A stretch of 64,000 nucleotides of DNA from Rehmannia glutinosa. Taxonomy: Eukaryota > Streptophyta > Magnoliopsida > Lamiales > Orobanchaceae. The position numbers and the translations under genes were made by a program. Each line of letters starts with the position of its first letter. Position 1 is the stretch's first letter. The stretch spans positions 75,865,262 to 75,929,261 of the forward strand of contig CM071936.1 of NCBI GenBank assembly GCA_016081115.2, written 5' to 3'. The notes under the pieces are model-generated. The model worked only from the letters and a program-made list of their open reading frames with translations. It had not been told where the DNA came from and did not search any database. Below, piece after piece: positions 45,041-56,297 of the stretch.

Positions 45041-47971
45041 TGTTTGACTGCTAAACACCTATAAAAGTCTAACAATCTTCGCAAGAGAACGAGATCAATT
45101 GTAGGGTAGCAAGTTAACCACAAGTCGTCTCTCAAGGAAGACTTAGCCGTAAATAATTATTATCTATCAAATAAACAAAAAACAAATCCTAAACACTCTA
45201 ACCAAATTTGTGATTTTAATAAAGGAAAACAAGTAAAAAGACCAATTAAAACTAAACACAATTAAACTAGGAGAAAAAGATATGGATGAAAGTCTAGGAT
45301 TTTGGATTCATCTCATCAAACTTGCAAGCAGAATATCAATTAATTGATCATGCGGTTAACAAATATAACAAACATGTAAAAACTAGGCCTAGATCTGATA
45401 ACTCACGTATTCACAGATTAAGGCTATCCCAACATAATTTGCTATTTTTATTAAGCCCAGAGTTAGATAATACATCTCTGATTCATATCTAACCCCCTGA
45501 ATAAATTTAGTCCAGGAATAATATCTTCGATCGATCTCAATTATTCCCTTAAAACAATCAAGAGTTGGCCAAACAATCAATCAACAAGTAAAACAATTTA
45601 TTCATGAAAGTAGATCAATTAATCAATACTCATGCTTGTTTGTTTGAATCAAATCATCCTAATCCTAGAACAAGGAAATTAGTTCATGTTTGGGGATGGA
45701 ATCATAATCTCAATTGAAGGAAAGAAAACAATCATAGACATAATCATGCAATAATAATAATCGCCCAACAATTGAAATCAGACAAAAGAGATGAAGAAAT
45801 CTTATTCTTTGATTAAGAAGCAAAATCACTATAAGGGGAAGAACCCAAACAATCCCAATGATAAAAATCAAGAAAAAAGAGAGAAAACTAGAGTCTAAAA
45901 GTGTTAAGAAATAATGGTGTACGAAAATATGGGCTCCCCAAGTCTTATTTATAAGCCTAGAGTCCTATACAAGGTGGAAGAGCCAAAAAACGCAAAAAAA
46001 TTGAAAATTTCGTGTTCTGCAAGTCACCGTGCGACCGCGCGCGCGCACACACAAGCAAGCTGCCTGTTGCCAGCCGTGCGCGTTCGCGCACCCTCGAAAC
46101 GTCAGAATTTGCTCTTTGTGTTGCTTATGAATTATAGTTCTATCTCGTAGCTTTCCATAGCCACTTGAATCACCTCAATATCAGTTTGCTAGTGAGAGTT
46201 ATGGCCAAAATACCAAGATGTGTCATTTCCGAAATTTCAACATATTATTTCGATTTGCACATGATTTTAACCCTTCCAAACGTCTTCATTTGCATTTTGT
46301 AGAAGAAATAGACATTGTAGAACTTTGTTTTATATTTCCAATGGTATATGAATCATGTCAATTGGGCTTTGGATGCGAACGTTACGTCCACAATACGATG
46401 TCTACCGCAGTTGCACGAAATGACTTTTTAACGTTTTTTGCTCCAAAACTTATTTTTCCACCAAAACCTAAAAAATCAATAAAATAATACAACATAACAC
46501 TAAAACATGCAAATGCAAATAAAACACGCCAAAAATATGTATAAATCATCACATAAACACTCACAAAAACATGCAAAACAACTCTCCGGCAACAACGCCA
46601 AAATTTTGTTTGACCGCTAAACACCTATAAAAGTCTAACAATTCTCGCAAGAGAACGATATCAATTGTAGGGTAGCAAGTTAACCACAAGTCGTCTCTCA
46701 AGGAAGACTTAGCCGGCAAATAATTATTATGTATCAAATAAATAGAAAATAAATCCTAAACATTCTAACCAAATTTGTGATTTTAATAAACTAAAGGAAA
46801 ACAAGTAAAAAGACCAATTAAAACTGAACACATTTAAACTAGGAGAAACATATATGGATGAAAGTCTAGGATTTTGGATTGTTCTCATCAAACTTGCAAG
46901 CAGAATATCAATTAATTGATCATGCGGTTAACAAATATAACAAACATGTAAAAACTAGGCCTAGATCTGATAACTCACGTATTCACATATTAGGGTTATC
47001 CCAACATAATTTACTATTTTCATTAAGCCCAGAGTTAGATAATACATCTCTGAATCATATCTAACCCCCTGAATAAATTTAGTGCAGGAATAATATCTTT
47101 GATCAATCTCAATTATTCCCTTAAAACAATCAAGAGTTGGTCAAACAATCAATCAACAAGTAAAACAATTTATTCGGGAAAGCAGATCAATTAATCACTA
47201 CTCATGCTTGTTTGTTTGAATCAAATCATCCTAATCCTATAACAAGGAAATTAGTTCATGCTTGGGGATGGAATCATAATCTCAATTGAAGGAAAAAAAA
47301 ACAATTATAAACATAATCATGCAATAATAATAATCACTCAACAATTGAAATCAGACAAAAGAGATGAAGAAATCTTACTCTTTGATTAAGAAGCAAAATA
47401 ACTTCAAGGGGAAGAACCCAAGCAATCCCAATGATAAAAAAACAAGAGAAAAGAGAGAAAACTAGAGTCTAAAAGTGTTAAGAAGTAATGGTGTGCGAAA
47501 ATATGGGCTCTCCAAGTCTTATTTATAAGCCTAGAGTCCTATACAAGGTGGAAGAGCCAAAAAACGCAAAAAATCGAAAATTTCGTGTTCTGCAAGTCAC
47601 CGTGCTCGGACGTGCACGTGCAGTCGCGATCGATCACAGCAAGACAAGACAAAGACAGTCTGCTTTTTGCCGGCCCGTCTTGGCGCACACGCACTTTGTG
47701 CACGCCCGCGCACCCTCGAAACATCGAAATTTGCTCTTTGTGCTTCTTATGAATTGTAGCTCTATCTCTTAGTTTTCCATAGCCACTTGAATCACCTCAG
47801 AGTTATGGCTAAAATACCAAGTCGTGTCATTTTCCGAAATTTCAACATATTATTTCGACTTGCACATGATTTTAACCCATCCAAACGTCTTCATTTGCAT
47901 TTTGTAGAAGAAATAGACATTGTAGAACTTTGTCTTAGCTTTCCAATGGTATATGAATCATATCAATTGGG
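45041..47971 (-). mobile_element. LTR pair with a 240-bp interior (gypsy-type primer site), non-autonomous
   Basis: Two direct repeats, 45041-46366 and 46607-47971, both starting TGTTTGAC on the plus strand. Each reads on the minus strand as an LTR with a TATAAATA box. Between them lie about 240 bp. Immediately inside the second copy, the minus strand reads AAATTT then TGGCGTTGTTGCCGG (46600-46586), which resembles the TGGCGCCGTTGCCGGGG primer site of Athila/Tat-type Ty3/gypsy elements. No protein is encoded and no clear polypurine tract is seen. The right boundary of each copy is uncertain; CAATT flanks the left end (45036-45040) and also occurs at the right end (47964-47968). Confidence 0.65.
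46586..46600 (-). other. Gypsy-type primer-binding site
   Basis: Minus strand TGGCGTTGTTGCCGG, six bases inside the LTR-like repeat that ends TCAAACA. It is the main clue that the flanking repeats are LTRs. Confidence 0.6.
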
Positions 47972-48344
47972 GTTCAAATTCGACATCTACAAGAGTGTTG
48001 TTGAAAAACAGGTAAATATGATATTGATTTGACACTTACTATTTGAATTTTCTTTTAAATTGTTAATATGGTTGTAATTGGTTTAATTATTTTGTCTCCT
48101 ATGCAGTTTCATAATGGACGCACCTTAATGTGCTGACACCAACTTTTTGCAAACTGAACACATCATTTCTTTTGTGAGCAAAACATGTTATCTGATGCTA
48201 TTGTAATGTTAACTAATATTGATTATTAAGGTGGATAGTTGGCATTTCTGTGTAATATTTTTTGTCGCTTGGTATGATACAGTTTGAGTTATGTTCAATG
48301 ACATGGGTCTTTGTGTAATACATGTTTTTTGTGTGCTAAAAACT
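47972..48344. other. Unassigned flank
   Basis: AT-rich sequence between the LTR pair and the tandem repeats. A GTAAATATG/TATGCAG pair (about 48010-48106) could bound an intron of a degraded PIF-linked transcript. No protein is recognised. Confidence 0.3.
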
Positions 48345-48850
48345 TTAAGGGAGTGTTGGCTAATTCTAAATAAAAAAGTAATTCCAAAAAGAAGTTGAGA
48401 ATCACTTTCTCTAGAGTTTGCAAACACTATCTTAAACATATTTGCACTTCTTATACCCAGTCTGCAAACACGAGTTGATAATTTAGGAGTATTGGCAAAT
48501 TCTTGAAGGAAAAAAATGATTCTATGAAGAAGTTGAAAATCAGTTTGAAAACACTATCTTTTCAAATATTTGTAGTTCTTTTACACAACAAAAGAGTGTT
48601 GGCAGATATTTAAAGGAAAAAGTGATTATAGGAAGAAGTTGAATTCAGCTTGAAAAAAACTCTCTTTTCAAATGTTGATAGTTCTTTTACACAACAAAAG
48701 AGTGTTGGCATATATTTGAAGGAAAAAGTGATTATATGAAGAAATTGAAAATCAGTTTGACAAAACTCTCTTTTAAAATGTTGGTAGTTCTTTTACACAA
48801 CAAAAGAGTGTTGGAAAATTTTTGAAGGAAAAAGTGATAATTTATCATAG
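48345..48850. repeat. Tandem repeat, 106-bp period
   Basis: The word GAGTGTTGGCA (or close variants) recurs at about 48351, 48487, 48594, 48700 and 48806. Each is followed by a conserved unit containing GGAAAAAGTGATT, GAAGTTGAAAATCAG and GTAGTTCTTTTACACAAC. The last three periods are 106-108 bp; the first is about 136. The unit start resembles a DNA-transposon end, but no inverted partner is defined. Confidence 0.7.
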
Positions 48851-49252
48851 ACCGAATTTTAAATAACAAAAAGAGTGTTCGCAGATTCCTCAAAATCGAA
48901 ACTTAATAGAATCTTCTATCTAGGCACATGCAATATGCAATAATAAAAGCCATAGCATAGATAATAGAACCATTATAGTGAATATTGACTCCAAATATAT
49001 TTCAGCGTACAACGTACTACAAGAGTAGACCAACGTACGAATATTAAACTATAATGCCAAGACAACACGAAATGACAAAGCGAACACGAATCGAATGAAA
49101 ATAACAAACCAACATGACTCGAACGAAAATGACAAACAAAAGGACACGACAAAGGCAAATCAACAATACGAAAACATGAAAGCTAAATTAAACTAGAATT
49201 AAATGACTCGACGATCCAACAAGCCAAGGCATAAAACATTGACAAACAATCA
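48851..49252. other. Low-complexity flank
   Basis: A-rich sequence with degenerate repeats of AAAATGACAAAC type (49050-49150). It probably lies downstream of the minus-strand Myb/SANT-like pseudogene. No gene is seen. Confidence 0.3.
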
Positions 49253-50135
49253 TGGTTTTTTCATAGGTGAGTTGGAAGCACTTGAACTCTGTGGTGGATC
49301 TTCACAAGGTGGACAACTTAAGCTGGGTTGATCATAGTATTTCTGCATCTTGCTCAAAATTTCTTCAGTGGTGGTCAAAGTTGATGGCGGGTTATTTGGG
49401 TCCGAAACAAATGATTCGATTGCAGATTGATACCACGCCAACTCATTCAAAAATGAGTTCCGTGTTATCAGAGTTGTGCTCCACCCCAACCATACATTGG
49501 ATGTCCACTCCAGGCAATGCCTCGTTCCACCTCGTTGTCATGGTCACTTGAAATCACTATTATTTCAAGTTCATTGTTGGTACTTTCATTATTATCATGT
49601 TCCTATAATAGACGAAGTTCATCGAAGTCATGTTCGCCTTCCAACATATAAGCCATTCCAGGTTTTTGTTCCTATAATACAATCAAATACACATGGATGT
49701 TATGGCAAGATATGTAATGCATATAACAACAAAACATTAAGATGGATTAATAGTAATGAATGGAAATGATCCAAGAAGATCTACCCTGCATATGTAGTCC
49801 CATAGGAACTGGTCACAAACGACTTTGTGCGTGATAGAATCGTATCACGCACCGTTTATTTGGATAATCAATTTAAAAACTTGGTAGCACTTACGTAGCT
49901 TTTTAATATGTTGCACACAGTACGAATAATCAAATTCAGTATAAAATTTCACGTTGACACCTGCTATTGCAGCCAAGATAACTTCCGTGTTTTAGATTTC
50001 CAACTTGAAAGTTTCCGTCCATGGCCTATTCCACAAAACTTGGATAAATTTCTTGTCAATTTTGGTCCATTTCGCATTATAGAATACATTGGATAGAGAA
50101 ATGACTCCTTTAGGCGTGTGCTTTTTTTGTGGCAT
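49253..50135 (-). pseudogene. Myb/SANT-like DNA-binding protein, pseudogene 1
   Basis: Exon 1 (50135-49785) starts MPQKKHTPKGVISLSNVFYN. It contains a helix-turn-helix-like stretch (HIKKLRKCYQVFKLII, then YDSITHKVV and FLWDYI) typical of plant Myb/SANT-like (Myb_DNA-bind_3) proteins. TAA and TGA interrupt it in frame. A 113-bp GT-AG intron (49784-49672) follows. Exon 2 (49671 to about 49253) has EQKPGMAYMLEGEHDFDELR and, after a frameshift, an open 79-codon stretch to the end. Such proteins occur as host genes and as the second ORF of PIF/Harbinger elements. Its convergent placement downstream of the PIF transposase suggests, but does not prove, the latter. Confidence 0.65.
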
Positions 50136-50269
50136 TTTGAATAGGCTTTCTGTAAGAAATGGTATAGTAGAGTAGACTGGATTTTTGTTAGGATATTCAA
50201 GGTGTAAATAGGTACATGAATTCTTCTTTCCATCTCAATCATGCATGGCTACTGGTCAAGAAACACAAC

Positions 50270-51704
50270 TGTTAGATACATGTTTTTATCAAGATTTTGA
50301 TGATTATAGTTAAATGAGTTTTTATACCAAAACTATGTTTATAAATGTTGTCCAAATACTCCTAAATGATTTAAAATGTTTTTACTAATTTTTGGAGTAT
50401 TTCTTAGTATTTATTATTCGATAAAAATGGACAACACTTTTGATGGTTTTGTTTAAATTGGTTTTTACACCAAAACAATGTCTATAAATGTTGTCCAAAT
50501 ACTCCCAAGTAATTTAAAATGTTTTTACTAATTTTTTGGAGTATTTCTTGAAGTTTATTTTTGATAAAAATCAGACAACATTTCATATTGGAGGTCGACC
50601 TGTCGCACAAGAGGTCGACCGGTACCTGAAGAGTTGAAAAAATGAAACAGAACGAAACAGAAACAAATTATGTGAAAAAAAGAAGAGGGGGACCGGTCAA
50701 GGGTGAGGTCGATCGGTCGCACCCTAGGGCGACCGGTCGCACCCCCCGTCAATCGGTCGACCCCCCCTTCGACCCGTACCTGGATCGCACTATTTCTTCT
50801 CCAACGTTCGAAATTTTCTATAGGACAACCGGTCGCGCTGTGTAATCTTTTGACAGCAAAATTTGTACCGTTGAACATATTGACAGCAACATTTGCTTTT
50901 CTATTTTGTACAATATTTCTACATCTTGTGATCCTCTTTTTGTAGAAAAAATTGAAGAAGAATGAGCCTATATTGGGAGCCTATGTTGGTGAAGACTTCC
51001 CTATAAATAGAGGATGAATTGAAGACACAAGATAAAACAACACAAGCAAATACACAACAAGAAATCTGCAAATTTCAAAGCTTTCATATTCAACACTCTT
51101 GTTGTATTTATAGCCTAAGTATTTCACTTTCACATCTTGAGGTCTATGCTTTATTTCTTGATTACACTTTGCACTCAAATTGTAATATTCATTATTGAGT
51201 TGTAATCTTGATTTTTGGTTATCATTCAAACACAAGATATCCTTGTGAGTGTTCTTGTGGTAAGAACACACTTGGATGATCTAGGTGATAGGTGCAAGAA
51301 GATTGTGGTGATCTTCTTATTGAGGTGTTGAAGAATTTGGTATTCTTCAAGGTTGAAGATTGTGGTAATCTTCACAAGGTGCCGTTGAAGGAAGATTGTG
51401 GTAATCTCCAAAGGTGGTGTTAAAGAAGAGTGTGGTGCTCTTCAAGGTGTTGTAAGTTGAATTTGTATTAATTTTGGTAATTAATAAAATTATTTTTCTT
51501 TTTTAAATTCATCCCGGATATACTGGGGTGGTAGTAGATTAGGCCCTAGGTGGGTTGAACTACTATAAATCAACGCGTGTTGTTTACATTCCGCACCTTT
51601 ATTATTGTCTTTGAGCATTCGATTAGAAAAAGAGGGCGAAATCGAAAAGATGGAGATAATCTATTCACCCCCCCTCTAGATTATCGTAGCCGCTTGGACT
51701 TACA
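50270..51704 (+). repeat. 5' LTR of B4
   Basis: A 1435-bp LTR, TGTTAGAT to GACTTACA. The first 250 bp contain a partial internal repeat: the block with TTTATACCAAAACTATG near 50320 recurs as TTTACACCAAAACAATG near 50463. GACCGGTC palindromes lie in 50580-50830, the TATA box at 51002-51009. Confidence 0.92.
51249..51443 (+). other. Array of six covarying hairpins in the B4 5' LTR leader
   Basis: Stems around loop GTGGT (one TTGGT). Arms: 51249-51256/51262-51269 (GTGTTCTT/AAGAACAC); 51296-51304/51310-51318 (9 pairs, one wobble); 51328-51336/51342-51350 (TTGAAGAAT/ATTCTTCAA); 51354-51361/51367-51374 (TGAAGATT/AATCTTCA); 51390-51397/51403-51409 (one bulge); 51425-51431/51437-51443 (one wobble). 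Located downstream of the TATA box, hence in RNA. Function unknown. Confidence 0.75.
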
Positions 51705-51706
51705 AG

Positions 51707-51718
51707 TGGTATCAGAGC
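51707..51718 (+). other. Primer-binding site of B4
   Basis: TGGTATCAGAGC, two bases after the 5' LTR; exact initiator-Met tRNA type. Confidence 0.9.
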
Positions 51719-51763
51719 CAAACTATTTGGCAAGCTCGTTCCACATCGCGAGTAAAGAGGAAC

Positions 51764-53100
51764 GATCATCGACTACGAATGAAGTCTACCTTACCGGCGC
51801 CTCCACCACCAAGCCACCACTATTTGATTCCAAAAATTATATATTTTGGAAAGAAAGAATGGAATGCTATCTACAAAGTTGCGGGTTCGATATTTGGAAC
51901 ACGGTCGTAAATGAAGAATCCATTCCGATGATGGACACACCACACACCTCCAAAGGCCTCAAAGAGCTCAATGATGAAGAAAAGAAAATCATCTCCTTAA
52001 ATGGTAAAGCTCTTAATATTTTGTATTGTTCACTTACCATTTTGGAATACAATCATATTGTAGGAATTAAATCGGCACATGAAGTATGGAGAAAATTAGA
52101 AGAAGTATATTCAAATGAAAGGAGCCACTCAAAAGCATCTACTTCTCAAATGGATACAAACCCAACATGGGATGAGCTTCCTACAACTTCCGACGTTGAT
52201 GAAAACGAACGATGTCTTATGGGCTTCGAAGAAGAAAATGAGGTAAGTTCAAAACCCTCCACTTCTTATGATAATGAATTACAAAATGATTATAGTGATT
52301 TGCAAAATGATTTTGATGAACTTCAAAATGAATTCCAAAGCTTACTTGTTAAATACAAAAATTTGAAAAAGGAATTCAATATTTTGAAAATTGATAAGGA
52401 TAATTTATTTTCCTCTTATGAATCACTTTCATGTGATCACACCACCACACTTGATAAGGTTAGAATCCTTGAAAAAGAAAATAGTACTCTTATTGAGGAT
52501 ATTAATTGCATGAAAAAGGATTTATCAAAATCCAAATTGAGTACCGATAAAATGACAAATATTGTTGATGTTCATAATTGTGAAAAATTGAAACAAGGAC
52601 TTGATCATAAGCATAGTGTTGTTAATTATGTGAAAAGAAATCAAGTTCCTATGTATGTTGGTCATTATGCTCCAAAAATTATTACTTGCTTTTATTGCGG
52701 TAAAAAGGGTCATACGGTAAATACTTGTCGGGTTAGAAATAGCTCTAATTATTGTTGGAGACCTAAAAGTCTCAAAGCTAATCCCAAAGGACCCAAACAC
52801 TTGAGGGTACCACAAAATAATGTGATATTAGGTACCCGGCGTAATAATAATCAAGGAAAATTCATACCGCCAAGAAGATATCAAATGCCCGTATCATTTG
52901 ATCAAAGGAGAAGACACCACCACGATAAATTTCCAAGAAGAAGACACTATCAAAAATGGGAAGGACAAAACTCTAGAAATGGGCAAAATTGGAGAAGGCA
53001 TCATCAACAAGATGATTTCTCAAGAGGAAGATACTACCAACAAAGGGAGAGACATAACCGTGGAAATGGCGAAATTGGTAAACCGTATCTCTCCATTTAA
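51764..53100 (+). pseudogene. Gag of B4 with an internal deletion, otherwise open
   Basis: The reading frame is open to TAA 53100, but the B1 start ATG is changed (GATCATCGACTACG where B1 has gatccATGgctacg). The N-terminal capsid part matches B1 (FWKERMECYLQSCGFDIW). After HEVWRKLEEVYSN the B1 segment holding the rest of the capsid and the first zinc knuckle is missing, and the frame joins directly to the Asp/Ser-rich and coiled-coil part. A second-type knuckle, CFYCGKKGHTVNTC, is intact (about 52690-52730). The C-terminus is rich in Arg, Gly, His and Gln (RRRHYQKWEGQ, SRGRYYQQRERHNRGNG). About 440 codons are open without a stop, unlike the decayed pol, which may mean the product was kept for some time. 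Confidence 0.75.
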
Positions 53101-55040
53101 ATATGCATTTTATTTTGTTAATTATGCATGTTTTTATTTATGTCCTAATTGCAAATGAGTTTTCAAATATTTTTTTAAATTGAGGTCTTCAATATATATT
53201 TGTGTTTTTAAAATATTTTGAAAAGGAACCTTGTATGATGATTTTATAAACTCTTGTGTTTTTCTTAGAACTTGTATGTTCATTATCTCTTATGAATTTT
53301 TAAAGCATAATATAATTGTGATATCTTTTATTGCTTTAGCCTACACTTCCATTACTATGTTTTTGGGCAAAATTTGTTTAGAATTGTGTAGGATTTATAT
53401 ATCTTCATCAACGGTTATCTACTCATTATTTGACAAAAGAGACATAAACTATCGAGGTACGTTCTTCATTGTTATTCATCTCATAGACTCGATATATTTT
53501 TGTCATATGCCTATGTGCTTGATTTTCAAGATATTTCATAGTATTTCATACAAGTGCCATTAAGAGGATTGTTTCGAATTTTTGAAAGGCACTATTTGTT
53601 AAAGCTTGTTTTATCCGAGACTTGTAAAGGATTATATTTTATTTTGATAAAACATTCGATTTTTAATCATGCACTTGATTGCACATATTTATATACTCTT
53701 GTTCAAATACTTCTTTCAAATGAAGTCTCAACTATATGATCTCGGACTTTCAAAAATTTCAAAAGAGACCTTATATAGCTTTCTAAGCATATTTGAACTT
53801 GCATGTTTTTTTTAACTCTTGATGATTTTTTCTAAAGCATAGTATGTGTTACTTATTATAGTGTCTCAATGATTCAATATTACTATGCTCTTGTGCAAAA
53901 TATCTTGTTAAGATTTTGCAGAAATGTTTTATATTTCGGGTCAAGTTTGATGACCAAGGAGAGGTTAGTAGCTCGAGGGAATTGTCAAGAAGAAGGTATT
54001 GATTTTTATGATACATTTGCACCCGTAGCATATTTAGTAGCTATTCGCATTTCACTTGCATATTCTTGTTTTAAGAAAATTTCAAGCTTTACCAAATGGA
54101 TGTTAAAACCACATTTCTAAATGGTTTTATTCAAGAAGAAGTCTATGTAAAACATCCTCCGGGGTTTAAGATTTTTTAGGGCAAATGATTTTTATAAAAG
54201 GCCTTGTATGGTTTAAAACATGTACCCCGAGTATGGTATGATAGACTTAGCTATTTTCTTTTGCAAAATAATTTTACAAGAGGTAAGGTTTACACTACTC
54301 TCTTTGTTTTTGAAAAAAGGGCAAAATTACTTATTAGTGCAAATTTGAGTTGATTTAGTGCTACTAATAAATGTTTGTGCAAGATGTTTTCTAAGTTGAT
54401 GTTAGGTGAATTTGAGAGGAGCATGATGGTGGAGCTCAAATCTTTTCATTGAACTTCAAGTTAAACAATGCCAAGAAGGTGGTTATATTTCACAATCAAA
54501 ATATACAAAAGAACCTTTGAAGAAGTTAGGCATTGAAGAAGGAAGAACAATATACATTCCTATGTCAACAATATCAAGATGAACAAGTTTGAGAAAGGCG
54601 TATTGGTTAACAAACCAAATTCGAGGTATGTTTATCTTCGTTTATTACTCCTTAAGACTTGACATTTTATATGCCTTATGTCTATATGCTCGACTTCAAA
54701 CAATCCCAACGAATCTCATTAAAGTGCCGTTAAAAGAAATTTTCAAATATTTGAAAGGCACTTCTTCTTATGACTTGTGTATCCAAAGTTCTTAAACGTG
54801 TATATTTTTCGGGATAACAAGTTCGGTGATTATATTTTTTCAAAATATGGTTTGTTATAATCAAACTAAACATATTGAGATTCTACGTTTGTTTTTAAAA
54901 GGGATTGTGTTTCTAAAACGAAAAATTGAGATGTGTTTAATTCCATCTCAAAGTTAACTCGCGGACATTTGTTCATTTACCGCCGAGTCTTTTTTACCTC
55001 ATTTCGAGCTTGATTATGACATAATGTATATTGAATGAGG
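53101..55040 (+). pseudogene. Decayed RT/RNase H remnants of B4
   Basis: No protease or integrase is found. RT pieces: GNCQEEGIDFYDTFAPVAY (about 53970-54035), then fragments aligned with B1 up to about 54560. The segment before RNase H occurs twice: about 53480-53600 (ending TTTTTGAAAGGCAC) and about 54640-54760 (ending ATTTGAAAGGCAC), implying an internal rearrangement. The end of pol is recognisable near 55040 (ATTGAATGAGG, as in B1 at 11440). Frameshifts and stops are too many to list. Confidence 0.7.
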
Positions 55041-56297
55041 TATATGTTTGCATTTTGCACGTTTTTAAAACTTAGGGGCGAAAAATCGGATTTTTGGTTC
55101 AAACTTCGGATTCTGGAAAACAGGATGAACCACTGGGCTGACTGGGGCAAAGCCGACGGGTCGCCCATGCCGTCGACCGGTCGCCCATGACCCCAACCGA
55201 TCGCCCAGACCATTTTCAACAATAAAATTGCTTTTGTCCTTCATTTCGTTATTTTGGTTATCTTCTTCCAAAATCGAACCCCTTTGAAAAATTTACACAC
55301 AATTCACCCAAAATGATTTCTTTCTTGTATATTCTATATTTTTGGGTTTATAGTACGAGTATATCATCTGTATTACTCGACTTCTCCGATTAGATGGTAA
55401 TAATTTCTCCTTTTAATCTCAATTGGGTTGAACCATTGAGAATGTGCTTGTATCTTGATATATTGTTGAAATTCTTGTATTAATTATTGTTTATGATGAT
55501 TGATGATGAATGTATATTGTGGTATTGAAATTGGTGATGAAATTTTTTGGCTTAAACGAATCCCAAAGGCGTTATATTACTCTTGTTTTATTCGACGCAC
55601 GCCAAGTGTTCGACAAAATGTTTCAATGAAAAATTCATCACCAACGTGATTCTCTTAATTTGAAAAGTCTTATAAGTTTATAGAGATCATGTTTTATCAA
55701 TCAAATGAGCTTTTGCAAGTCAATTGATCAATTTTTCCCTTTTATTTGGAATTTAAGCTTCAATTTTCAAAACGCTCGATAAATCGATAAAATTGCACAC
55801 TTTGATATGATTGTATGATGTTTTTATCGTGCTAACATTCTTTTTGATGATTCCAAAGGGGGAGAAATAGGAAAAACGCTCATATGCTCAAAGAAGCAAA
55901 AATAAGCTCGCAAGAAAAGCTATAAGCTAGGGCTCTTGAAAGCCATAAGCTGTGGATTATACTTAGTCCTTTTGATGTATTATGAACTTTTATGCTTGAC
56001 TAATAATGTCTTGTGACAGGGGGAGCTTATAAGCTCATGGAATTCAAGCTTAAGTTGTAAAAGCTAAGCTTTAAGTTTTTAGTTGATTGCTTGTATACTT
56101 GCTCTTGATATGCATATTGATAGGGGGAGCTTGTGCAAAAATGATTTTGAAAATTCTTTGCTCTTATCCTTGTGTGTTTGTACTTATGAAAAATCTTGCT
56201 TCTAATGGTTTGATGTTTTAGACCGGAAAACTGTTTTTGTTTTTAAAATCAACTTCCTAAAATTGTTTTGGTTTGTAATCATCAAAAAGGGGGAGTT
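55041..56297 (+). other. B4 3' non-coding region with multiplied polypurine tracts
   Basis: Matches the B1 region 11448-12646, including the CGACCGGTCGCCC motif near 55175. Polypurine tracts: 55855-55864 (AAAGGGGGAG), about 56017-56025, 56121-56129, and AAAAAGGGGGAGTT at 56284-56297 abutting the 3' LTR. No gene. Confidence 0.8.

Noticed and set aside
46027..46095. GCGCGCGC tract as Z-DNA or a promoter CpG island
   Set aside because: It is only the CG-rich variable part of an LTR-like repeat; a functional reading has no support.
51249..51443. Evenly repeated GTGGTAATC words as a CRISPR-like array
   Set aside because: Spacing and units are irregular, the repeats are hairpins inside a plant LTR, and no cas gene exists; structural RNA or minisatellite explains it.
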